Assembly: GCA_964534555.1 (NCBI GenBank)
Contig: CAZHRK010000006.1
Coordinates: 1 to 11,785, forward strand
From: CAZHRK01 sp964534555
GTDB lineage: Bacteria; Babelota; Babeliae; Babelales; RVW-14
Reading direction: 5' to 3'
Length of the DNA: 11,785 nt
Within the stretch, counting starts at the first letter, position 1, and each line of letters starts with the position of its first letter. Below are positions 5,801 to 11,785 of the stretch, in pieces. Both the position numbers and the translations under genes were made by a program. The notes under the pieces were generated by a model. The model was not told the origin of the DNA and did no database searches. It saw only the letters and a list, made by a program, of their open reading frames with translations.

Positions 5801-8609
5801 GGACTGGCAAGGAAAATTTTTTGCGACAGAGACAGATCGAGGAAGTGGAAGAATTATAGCTTACAAATATGTTGATTCTGTTCCTGTTGAGGCAAAGCCT
5901 GGCGATAAAGCTATAGAGACAGGACTTGGAGATAAATTTGAGACTCTAAAAACAAACGGATTTGTCAAAAATCTAGCGTTTCCAGGGGCAAAGCCTTCTT
6001 TAGTAGTAAGCTTTGCAGATGGTTTAAAATCTCTTTTTACAGCCACAGATGTTAGTGTGGATTCGATTATAGCAACAGGTCTCTTCTCTGAGAAGTCCAA
6101 AACGCTTATAAACAAGATCCTTACTAGACTAAAATCATACAAGATGATCTCTGACTTACAAAAAGAGGATAAGCAAGGAGCTGGTTATAAGAGATATCGA
6201 GGTGATAAGTATGCACCTAGTGAATTTGTCACACTTATGAGAGATTTTAGTAAGAAAAAAATCTGGACTGTTGACGTTAAAAAATCTCTTGCAGATCAGA
6301 TGTATGCTGTTATTACAGCCCATTACACATTATTAGGTCATTTTGCCAGAAATATTTTACGCGTTGTTCCTGCAGATCAAGATAGTTTAATTGCTGGGAT
6401 GGAAGCGTTTACTCTTGGTATGGATGCTCTGATTGGCGATGATGGCAAACCGAAACTTCCTGCATGGACTGCTCATTCGGTATCAACCGGCAATACATCA
6501 GATTCATATGCTTTAGGCGGGTTATTTGGTACTGGTGACGATGATGAGCCAGCAAAGCCAGCTGCTCCTCGTGTTGATGGTGACCCCGGTGCGCCTAAAG
6601 AGAAGACGGATGGCGGACCTAAACCACCAAAAGTAGTTGGTGGAGATAAACCTGCAACCGATCGCCTGAAAGAAATTTTTGAGATGTCTGTTGGCGACAT
6701 TAAGACACAGATAACCACTATGGTTGATGCAGCTAGAAGAGCAGGGAAAAGCAAAGAATTTGTAAATGCCGCAGGTAAATTTCTTATTCCGCTTATGGCA
6801 GCTACAAGAACAACAAAAGATGCTCTTGCTTCATTTGTTCGACCTATGAATGCAGAAGATTGTGTTCCTGGATTTTTCCAGACGAGTACTCTCGATGGCA
6901 GATCAGGTCCAGTGCTCCTTAATATTATTAGAAGCTCAAGCAAAGCTCCTGATGCAATAGACAGAGTACTTGCTGTTTTAAGTGCCCTTGATTGGACTCT
7001 GCCGATAGAAAAAGGGCGCACCCTTGTCGGCCTTGGTTTGTTAGGGCTTCCATCTCTAGCATCTTTACCTTTGCTTAAGGCTGATTGTGATGAGTTTGGG
7101 ATTCCATTTGCTTGGCCTGCAACTTTTAATAAAGGTATTGCTGACGAGGTTGAGGCAGCGCGGAAAGCAGTAGAAAAAACTCGCACCTCAAAAGGTAAGC
7201 CAAAGGGAACAGAGGTAACGACGCTTGCAGATGCTAAAACATTACGTGATGCATTAAAGCATGTGACGGTTTTAGAGCCTAAAAAAGTACAGAATGTCAT
7301 GTTTGCTTTTAATTTAAGGCCTGCATCTGATCAGCTGGTGGTTAAGCGTGAAGCAGATAAATTAGCAGGTCAAGTCGGTGATCAGAAAGATGCAAAAGAT
7401 CGTGGTGGCCAGCGAGTGACAGAGTTATGGCTTACGGAGTTCAGACGGTTATTAAGTGCGGGTAATTCGGAGGCTGCATTTAGACTTATAAAGGATAAAC
7501 TCTCAAGCGCTGAAACAAGTGTTGCAGGTATAGATTATGTCATGGCTACTTTTTTGAGAGCCAAGGATGTATCTGCTGAGCTATGGTATCAGTTTATTGC
7601 AGAGTCACTCAAAGAGTCTGTTGGTGGTGTTCCCCGAGATACAGTTCTTAAACTTCTTTTAAATAGAATGCTTTCAGTTGAGGATAAGGATGGCCTGGAT
7701 GATCTGTATGTTGCCAAGTGGGCTGGACTAACAAGTCCACCACCAGTAATTGTTGGGTTAACTAATCCATGGGCTAAACCAGATTTAGCCAAAGCATTTG
7801 TAGCCAGTGGTTTCGACCTCGGGTTTTTCTTGTCAACATGGGGACGCTATAATCCTGGAAAAGAATTAGGTGATTGGCTTGTAAATTTATACAGCGGCAG
7901 AAAGCCAGTTTTTGGCTATCATATGCTTTATAATTTATTTGATATTACAACTATTAATGATGCAAGAAAGCCTCAGGCTATAAAAGCACTACGCACTGTT
8001 GCTCAAGAGGCACTGCAAACTATAGCTGCAAATACGCTTGGTCTTGAAAGTCAGTATTCAGGTGCAGGAGTTCTTGAAGCTATTTTGATGCGTCTGCATG
8101 AAGAAGATGAAGCCGATCGTTTGGCTGATTGGCTAGAAGAAAAGCTAACAGAGATCGCTGCTACTTTTGGTAAAGCTTCATGGAGTGATTGCTTAGGTGG
8201 CGAGCATAATGCAGCCTTGCGTAGACTTATTAATGGTATTGTTAAAAATGCTCATGATTTGGGTGGTTACGCTGCTCCAGCGTATGAAGATGATGTCCTT
8301 GATGCAGCTGCACCAACCCGTGAACAAATCGATGCAGCAGTAGCTGAGTATGCTGCAATTAAGGGTGAGGCTCCTGTATTGCCTGATCTACCTCAAGAAT
8401 CGCTTTGGATGACTGATCTTAGTTCATGGGCTAGAGGAGTTTCATTAAAAATACACCCAGATAAACATCCCGGTGAAACAGAAAAATATGGACGTCTCAT
8501 TGCTCGATTTAATCTTTTGGTTGATACGCTTAAACGTGCAAGTGCTACTGTTGCAGAAGTTGGCGGCGGAGCTGATGGTGGGGGTGAAGCTGATGATGAT
8601 ATGGAATAA
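2802..8609 (+). CDS. Giant exported helical protein with coiled coil and C-terminal J-domain-like segment
   Basis: A 1935-residue protein. Residues 1-22 are a hydrophobic signal sequence (LVLIFIVSLFAA) lacking the usual basic start, so it could also be an N-terminal anchor. Residues about 112-170 are an Ala/Lys/Glu-rich coiled coil, followed by a Gly linker (170-179); a second charged helix spans about 237-290. Most of the rest is Leu/Lys/Phe-rich and looks helical, with no family I recognise. A Pro/Gly/Asp-rich linker (about 1246-1287) splits it into two large parts. At the C terminus, WARGVSLKIHPDKHPGE resembles J-domain helix II plus the Hsp70-activating HPD loop (H1885, P1886, D1887), and ARFNLLVDTLK resembles helix III. 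The typical helix I is not evident. J-domains stimulate Hsp70 ATPase; here that is inferred from the motif alone. It ends in a Gly/Asp-rich tail. Arg codons in the first third are mostly AGA/AGG. Confidence 0.75.
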   Translation: MLVLIFIVSLFAASHNQVLFSATSTGSVSSSDAEGYATTLLTGAKKKWEDAKTAFEGFAGAASKDRVELNKISTLITNLANANRFATGKSDALAYAQTLKAQADALASTVVSAAAAKELADAKAATDAADRARRAAEEASAREKAAADAVKAELAKHQATLKDLEKRLAEGGGSGGTGGDFDIADIPAAEKLMLNPIDLTEFDKGNDVVGGNNYINYDAARVLPAKADGAARSEEDVKKIRLIETYHIARLMKAKRQAEADAATAKAAKLDELRSKAESDFRDLLCDELFKEAAFQARLNAATPEIMSQWFDSLPNWAFYIIINEIRFAESALSDRTGSLADRIRKALDAFFSEFLKFKSTFNPHAVSAFVTDVWLGDVADRLYVGKVATYPVKLDFEGERASLAAEFTGEEHILLAPAKKDELKKDLSSFKRELVRRLQDLFITKLRGEFIPRMTEYFKGVLPDATDTSDPNKLYKTVFTRLFLSEADDLIPVVKGALQLADSDHYVPRKVATFLNALVLATVLSPYMDYFDDPASAVDYSVDEVSARWRFFERLMDSIFDLYKDDIPSFMKYYLKHAELFLIAATFDGAKTVLKPSLLKRDNLKSLQSSSDLLSVQPPGSVETWQMAGSALYKLPLERYFFGGDRELIARLNKLIRFNQPEMLSFLQKKLESVLKRFTEKEYLELFLKVIKGNSSDTTYLKIYQEGIFKVFSKKTTFKLISRINDLFSTKNTTDFDKLITLFGAIERSFQELVDLAARLGVTISRTEDKPDSLTQLDLLKSQIIKKHMKVALDGFIESEGQRFLASADPRIIEMPIIIVCRALDTLDSAIQKKLGAATTPLAANHTIVLATQHLPALAKDFCSAGIRPLYNAFKRTKKSELARVQAIVNSGSSDFTGELSELLKTSPVVSASVYSFLLNLMIAEAPTLVCTYDDLKEKLSLPPTPPSKIRKATIDQKRFTATLSQDEINELTYALLSDFFGINLNFIKDPKEFPYSAGDWQGKFFATETDRGSGRIIAYKYVDSVPVEAKPGDKAIETGLGDKFETLKTNGFVKNLAFPGAKPSLVVSFADGLKSLFTATDVSVDSIIATGLFSEKSKTLINKILTRLKSYKMISDLQKEDKQGAGYKRYRGDKYAPSEFVTLMRDFSKKKIWTVDVKKSLADQMYAVITAHYTLLGHFARNILRVVPADQDSLIAGMEAFTLGMDALIGDDGKPKLPAWTAHSVSTGNTSDSYALGGLFGTGDDDEPAKPAAPRVDGDPGAPKEKTDGGPKPPKVVGGDKPATDRLKEIFEMSVGDIKTQITTMVDAARRAGKSKEFVNAAGKFLIPLMAATRTTKDALASFVRPMNAEDCVPGFFQTSTLDGRSGPVLLNIIRSSSKAPDAIDRVLAVLSALDWTLPIEKGRTLVGLGLLGLPSLASLPLLKADCDEFGIPFAWPATFNKGIADEVEAARKAVEKTRTSKGKPKGTEVTTLADAKTLRDALKHVTVLEPKKVQNVMFAFNLRPASDQLVVKREADKLAGQVGDQKDAKDRGGQRVTELWLTEFRRLLSAGNSEAAFRLIKDKLSSAETSVAGIDYVMATFLRAKDVSAELWYQFIAESLKESVGGVPRDTVLKLLLNRMLSVEDKDGLDDLYVAKWAGLTSPPPVIVGLTNPWAKPDLAKAFVASGFDLGFFLSTWGRYNPGKELGDWLVNLYSGRKPVFGYHMLYNLFDITTINDARKPQAIKALRTVAQEALQTIAANTLGLESQYSGAGVLEAILMRLHEEDEADRLADWLEEKLTEIAATFGKASWSDCLGGEHNAALRRLINGIVKNAHDLGGYAAPAYEDDVLDAAAPTREQIDAAVAEYAAIKGEAPVLPDLPQESLWMTDLSSWARGVSLKIHPDKHPGETEKYGRLIARFNLLVDTLKRASATVAEVGGGADGGGEADDDME

Positions 8610-8642
8610 TGCTGAGTCTCGTTTAGTTTAGATTTGATACAC

Positions 8643-8672
8643 AAAGCAGGGGGCAACCCCTGCTTTAATTTT
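8643..8672 (+). terminator. Intrinsic terminator or attenuator between genes 2 and 3
   Basis: A perfect 10-bp stem, AAAGCAGGGG (8643-8652) with CCCCTGCTTT (8657-8666), is capped by a GCAA (GNRA-type) loop and followed by AATTTT. It lies 33 bases after the gene 2 stop and about 14 bases before the gene 3 start codon. No promoter could be identified between it and gene 3, so it may let part of the transcription through and lower gene 3 expression instead of ending the operon. Confidence 0.75.
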
Positions 8673-8674
8673 AT

Positions 8675-8679
8675 GAGGG
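8675..8679 (+). promoter_or_regulatory. Ribosome binding site of gene 3
   Basis: GAGGG ends six bases before the ATG at 8686 and lies immediately after the terminator-like hairpin. AAGG at 8681-8684 is too close to the start to be the main site. The spacing supports the chosen start, which is also the one that yields a signal peptide. Confidence 0.65.
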
Positions 8680-8685
8680 TAAGGT

Positions 8686-11553
8686 ATGAACATAAAACAT
8701 TACTTGTTTTTGCTTCCTTTTTTTTGTTCTCAGCTCTATTCGTCGATTATTTTTACACCAACTACATTGGCTGATGGGATTAAGACTTCAAATAATAAAA
8801 TTTTACTAGAACACGCGTACTATTTTGCTGCTCGTTTTTTGCTTAAAGCAGACTTCCCTGCGGGTGAGATTGCAACTAATCTTGAGAAAATCATTTTAAA
8901 TCCTGATTTTAAGGAGACGCTCAAAAGCGGTAAGACTATTACAGTTGCAGCTCAGCTTCAAACAGCATTTATTGACAGTATAGCAAAAAGACGCTTGCCT
9001 AAAGCTCTTTCTGATGCATTTATCACCAAGCGATTATTTAATGATCTAGAGTTAAAAACTATTTACTCTAGATTTAATGATGAGTGGATGCCTAGGGGCC
9101 AATTCTTTGTACTTGATAGCACAGATGATTCGCTAGAAAAGCCAGTTATTACTGCTCTTAAATCAAAAAGCCGTGCTGCGTGCCTCTTTAACACAGGTGA
9201 GGCAAGTGCACCGCGCTGGGTGACGCTTGGCATAGCTTTTGACAGTGACGACGTGCACGTCTATATCATGGACCCAGACAAAGCGGGTGGAGCTTTTACA
9301 GATTTGCATCAAGATCGATTTACTGCGCTTTTAACTTCTCATGACATTATTACCCTGGTTGAGACGCCCAAGCGCCGCGGATCATTAGGTTCAGATGCTT
9401 CAGATGCATCTGGCTCAGATAAAGATTCTGATGATGGTGCAAGCACAGAAACTGATTCTGCTGGCTCTGGTGTAGGCTCTGACAGCGGTACTTCTAGCGG
9501 CAGGGTAAGCACCGCCCCGGGGGATCCTGACGCCGCAGGCGCTGCATCTGGAGGTGCAGGCACTGACAAGCCACCAAAAAAATCTTTGTGGCAAAAAATC
9601 TTTGGTGGTGACAAAAAAAATAAAAAAATAAGAGCTCTTTTTGACAGCAGGCTTGAGCAACGTAAAATCGAGAAGCAGCAAACGCTCTTTACTGAGCGAG
9701 CAGCTGTTCAGACAGCATTAAGCGCTCAAGCTGGGTATACGACCCTTGCAATGCGTGCGCTTGCCGCAACTGATGATTTTATCGCGCGCGTGATGGCCGC
9801 CGCTACGGGTGCTGGTGGTGTAGTTAAGCCTGATGCTGAGGAATTTGTTAAGGGCTTATTATCACCGGTTGATGATTTTTGGGCAGATGGCCTTGCGGCA
9901 GCACTTGTTGCACATGCAGCAGAAGAAAAAGACCCTTGGCATGCAGCGTCAGCTGTTGCAAAAGCGCTTATGCTTGTCTCTGCTGATAAACTTGTACAGA
10001 GTGTTGTTACGCCTTGTACCACTGTGCAGCACCTTGAGTGCTCAGCGTGCAATGGGCAATCATTTATAGAGGGGTATGAAGGGTTTGATATCCCTCTGCG
10101 TACTGATGGTTTTGATGCAGCAGGCGCAACCCCCATCGCTGAATTTTTAGCGAGCAAGCGTGAGGTCACAACCTGGTGTGATAACTGCCAGGAGCTGTCA
10201 AAGAAAAAGCTTCCTATCACAACAAAACAAATACAAAAGACACAAGTTTTTTGGGGTGCGTCAACACCATGTGCAGTACTCCGCATTGAGCGTGTTGCAC
10301 CTGATCGCGTTATCAATAAGCACAAAATAACCTTTCCGGCTGATGGTCAATGCTCAGTGTATGGCATGAAGATGCAAGTCAAATCAGTAGTGTGCCTTGC
10401 TGGTGAGCGTCTTGATGACGCACAGATGATGCTTATTACTCAAGCAGGGGTAACAAAAGCAGATGGATCTGTTGTCCCTGGGGCAGATGCTTTTACAGAC
10501 GTTCTTACAACTGGTCAGCATGATGGCGCGGTAGGGTACCTGTATGTTTGTGAGCCTGCACCCGTTGTTGTTCCACCGCTTGTGCGCACTGCAGCAACTC
10601 GTGGGCTTGTTTGGCGAGATAACTCTTGTTATCAAAATAGTGCACTTCAGGCAATGTTTGCGTGTGAGCCATTACGAACCAGATTTCACGCATCATTAAC
10701 TGCAGCTGCTGGCCCGCGTCATCCTGTTGTACCAAGTTTAAAAGCTGTGTTTGATGCATTAATGCTTCCTGGTGCTAGCGTATTTGATCCATTAGCTTTT
10801 CATACAGCTGTTTGGGGCATAACAGAAGTTGATGCAAGGGGAAATAAGACAAAACCATTTATTCGTGGCTCACAGGAAGATGCAACTCAGTGCGTCAGAA
10901 TGGTTTTTGATATACTCAAGGATCAAGGCGTTATTGATTCTGTTCGCTCTAAGTCTGGTTCTGTAATATATTCACCTGTGATAGACAGGCTCACACTATC
11001 ATCAAAACTTATGTGTCAAAAGTGCTTCACTCCACGTGTGGCTGTTCCTGAAAATACAAACATATTAGCACTTAGCCTTGATGATAAAACTACTCCAGAA
11101 CCCATAAGCACGCTTGTTACAGGATTTTTTACTAATGAACCGCTTAGTGATGGTGAGCGCCCTGATTGTGCTCTTTGTAAAGAAAAAACAAATCATACCA
11201 AAGAGCTTATTTGTGCGTGGGATGATAATCTTGAGTTTGTTATTTTGCAGATTAAACGATTTGTAGATACGTATGTTGTTGATCCAGCAACGGGCAGTTC
11301 AATTAAAAAAATAAGCACCCCAGTAACGTTTCCGGACAATGGTGTTTTTGCTATTCGTGGTAAATTATTCAGAGTTGTCTCTGTTATTATGCAGTGGGGC
11401 AGCCTTAATAGTGGCCATTATTTTGCAGTGACGCCGCACGCTGAGCTTAATGATAGCAGAGTTACAGAAACAACTGATGCGTTCAGGCAGCTTATGACAA
11501 CAGGGGAGTATAATTCAGCACAAGGGTATTTATACTTTTGTGTGCCGCTGTAA
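8686..11553 (+). CDS. Exported ubiquitin-specific protease (peptidase C19-like) with a degenerate first USP module
   Basis: A 955-residue protein predicted to cleave ubiquitin or a related modifier from substrates. Residues 1-19 are a Sec signal (NIKHYLFLLPFFCSQLYSS). Residues 20-230 form an unassigned domain; 232-294 are a Ser/Asp/Gly linker, then a Lys-rich patch (295-316). Module 2 (about 630-955) is a recognisable USP: Cys box GLVWRDNSCYQNSALQAMF with C648, QEDA box (730-733), CxxC pairs 777/780 and 828/831, LQIKRF (854-859), His box SLNSGHYFAVT with H911, and N922 in LNDSRV as third catalytic residue. W643 replaces the usual oxyanion-hole Asn. Module 1 (about 345-624) keeps CxxC pairs 452/455 and 498/501, LRIERV (532-537) and a matching end, but has Q580 in place of the His and no Cys box, so it is a pseudo-enzyme. 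USPs are eukaryotic-type; a host target is likely but inferred. It follows gene 2 after a terminator-like hairpin. Confidence 0.9.
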   Translation: MNIKHYLFLLPFFCSQLYSSIIFTPTTLADGIKTSNNKILLEHAYYFAARFLLKADFPAGEIATNLEKIILNPDFKETLKSGKTITVAAQLQTAFIDSIAKRRLPKALSDAFITKRLFNDLELKTIYSRFNDEWMPRGQFFVLDSTDDSLEKPVITALKSKSRAACLFNTGEASAPRWVTLGIAFDSDDVHVYIMDPDKAGGAFTDLHQDRFTALLTSHDIITLVETPKRRGSLGSDASDASGSDKDSDDGASTETDSAGSGVGSDSGTSSGRVSTAPGDPDAAGAASGGAGTDKPPKKSLWQKIFGGDKKNKKIRALFDSRLEQRKIEKQQTLFTERAAVQTALSAQAGYTTLAMRALAATDDFIARVMAAATGAGGVVKPDAEEFVKGLLSPVDDFWADGLAAALVAHAAEEKDPWHAASAVAKALMLVSADKLVQSVVTPCTTVQHLECSACNGQSFIEGYEGFDIPLRTDGFDAAGATPIAEFLASKREVTTWCDNCQELSKKKLPITTKQIQKTQVFWGASTPCAVLRIERVAPDRVINKHKITFPADGQCSVYGMKMQVKSVVCLAGERLDDAQMMLITQAGVTKADGSVVPGADAFTDVLTTGQHDGAVGYLYVCEPAPVVVPPLVRTAATRGLVWRDNSCYQNSALQAMFACEPLRTRFHASLTAAAGPRHPVVPSLKAVFDALMLPGASVFDPLAFHTAVWGITEVDARGNKTKPFIRGSQEDATQCVRMVFDILKDQGVIDSVRSKSGSVIYSPVIDRLTLSSKLMCQKCFTPRVAVPENTNILALSLDDKTTPEPISTLVTGFFTNEPLSDGERPDCALCKEKTNHTKELICAWDDNLEFVILQIKRFVDTYVVDPATGSSIKKISTPVTFPDNGVFAIRGKLFRVVSVIMQWGSLNSGHYFAVTPHAELNDSRVTETTDAFRQLMTTGEYNSAQGYLYFCVPL

Positions 11554-11571
11554 GTGAGTTTTTGTACCAAA

Positions 11572-11615
11572 TAAATAAGAAGGGGCAGCTGGAAACAGCT
11601 GCCCCTTCTTATTTA
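11572..11615 (+). terminator. Strong intrinsic terminator after gene 3
   Basis: A perfect 20-bp stem (TAAATAAGAAGGGGCAGCTG at 11572-11591, complement at 11596-11615) is closed by a GAAA tetraloop. The descending arm ends in CTTCTTATTTA. The A-rich ascending arm means it could also work for transcripts coming from the other side. It lies 18 bases after the gene 3 stop and marks the end of the cluster. Confidence 0.9.
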
Positions 11616-11629
11616 GTAACATTATATGC

Positions 11630-11785
11630 ATAAGCAAAACCTGTTCCTGTTTTGCAATTGCCCTAGAGGACCGCTCGATCAGACCCGCAGGCACGCTCAG
11701 GGCGAGCGGGGGGTGATACATCTGGGCGCTTAGGGTCGGGCGGGCAGGAACAGGCCCGCGTATAAAAATGTATCATAATTAATCT
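11630..11785. repeat. Right copy of the repeat that flanks the three-gene cluster
   Basis: This matches 254-441 in the same orientation: 11630-11663 is identical to 254-287, and 11671-11785 matches 328-441 with one substitution and one indel. It contains the GCAAAAC (11634-11640) / GTTTTGC (11649-11655) hairpin, the CCGCTCG (11671-11677) / CGAGCGG (11703-11709) palindrome and the GCGGGC (11740-11745) / GCCCGC (11754-11759) hairpin. The window ends within the repeat, at the same point (AATCT) where the left copy runs into the repeat that also opens the window. Confidence 0.9.

Noticed and set aside
6473..7300. 275-codon open frame antisense to gene 2
   Set aside because: Gene 2 is continuous in the other strand here, and the antisense product shows only Ser/Ala/Pro/Val-rich shadow composition with no recognisable motif.
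9726..10325. 199-codon open frame antisense to gene 3
   Set aside because: It overlaps the first USP module, whose CxxC pairs and repeat structure show that the plus strand is coding.
11530..11721. 63-codon open frame on the minus strand at the right end
   Set aside because: It runs through the terminator stem and the flanking repeat and overlaps the end of gene 3; it is a by-product of the repeat.

Overview
The window holds three long same-strand genes (1199-11553), framed on both sides by closely related repetitive, hairpin-rich DNA. It looks like a piece of the chromosome of a host-associated bacterium. The genes have Shine-Dalgarno sites, intrinsic terminators and Sec-type signal peptides, which is bacterial. 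The third gene nevertheless encodes a ubiquitin-specific protease (USP), a eukaryotic-type activity that bacteria carry mainly when they live in or on eukaryotic cells. This combination, with very large exported proteins of no recognisable family, fits intracellular bacteria of protists such as Candidatus Dependentiae (TM6). That placement is an inference from style; no marker gene in the window tests it.

Layout. Positions 1-1198 contain no gene. They hold (i) nested copies of a long repeat, (ii) several short hairpins that share one 8-nt loop but have different stems, (iii) larger palindromes with CCGCTCG/CGAGCGG arms, (iv) a GC-rich, strongly self-complementary block at about 550-750, and (v) an AT-rich tract at 751-833. 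Gene 1 (1199-2794) encodes a probable outer-membrane beta-barrel protein. Seven bases later gene 2 (2802-8609) encodes a 1935-residue exported, mostly helical protein with an N-terminal coiled coil and a C-terminal HPD-containing J-domain-like segment. A hairpin that looks like an intrinsic terminator (8643-8672) separates it from gene 3 (8686-11553), a 955-residue exported protein. Gene 3 carries two USP modules: a first one that has lost its catalytic Cys and His, and a second one that keeps them. A 20-bp-stem terminator (11572-11615) closes the cluster, and 11630-11785 repeats 254-441 almost exactly.

How the genes might work together (inference): all three products carry signal peptides and lie head to tail. 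A J-domain protein recruits Hsp70 and a USP removes ubiquitin, so genes 2 and 3 could act on host protein quality control, with gene 1 as a surface or export component. Nothing in the sequence proves delivery into a host. The matching repeats on both sides suggest the cluster may be a discrete insertable or recombining block.
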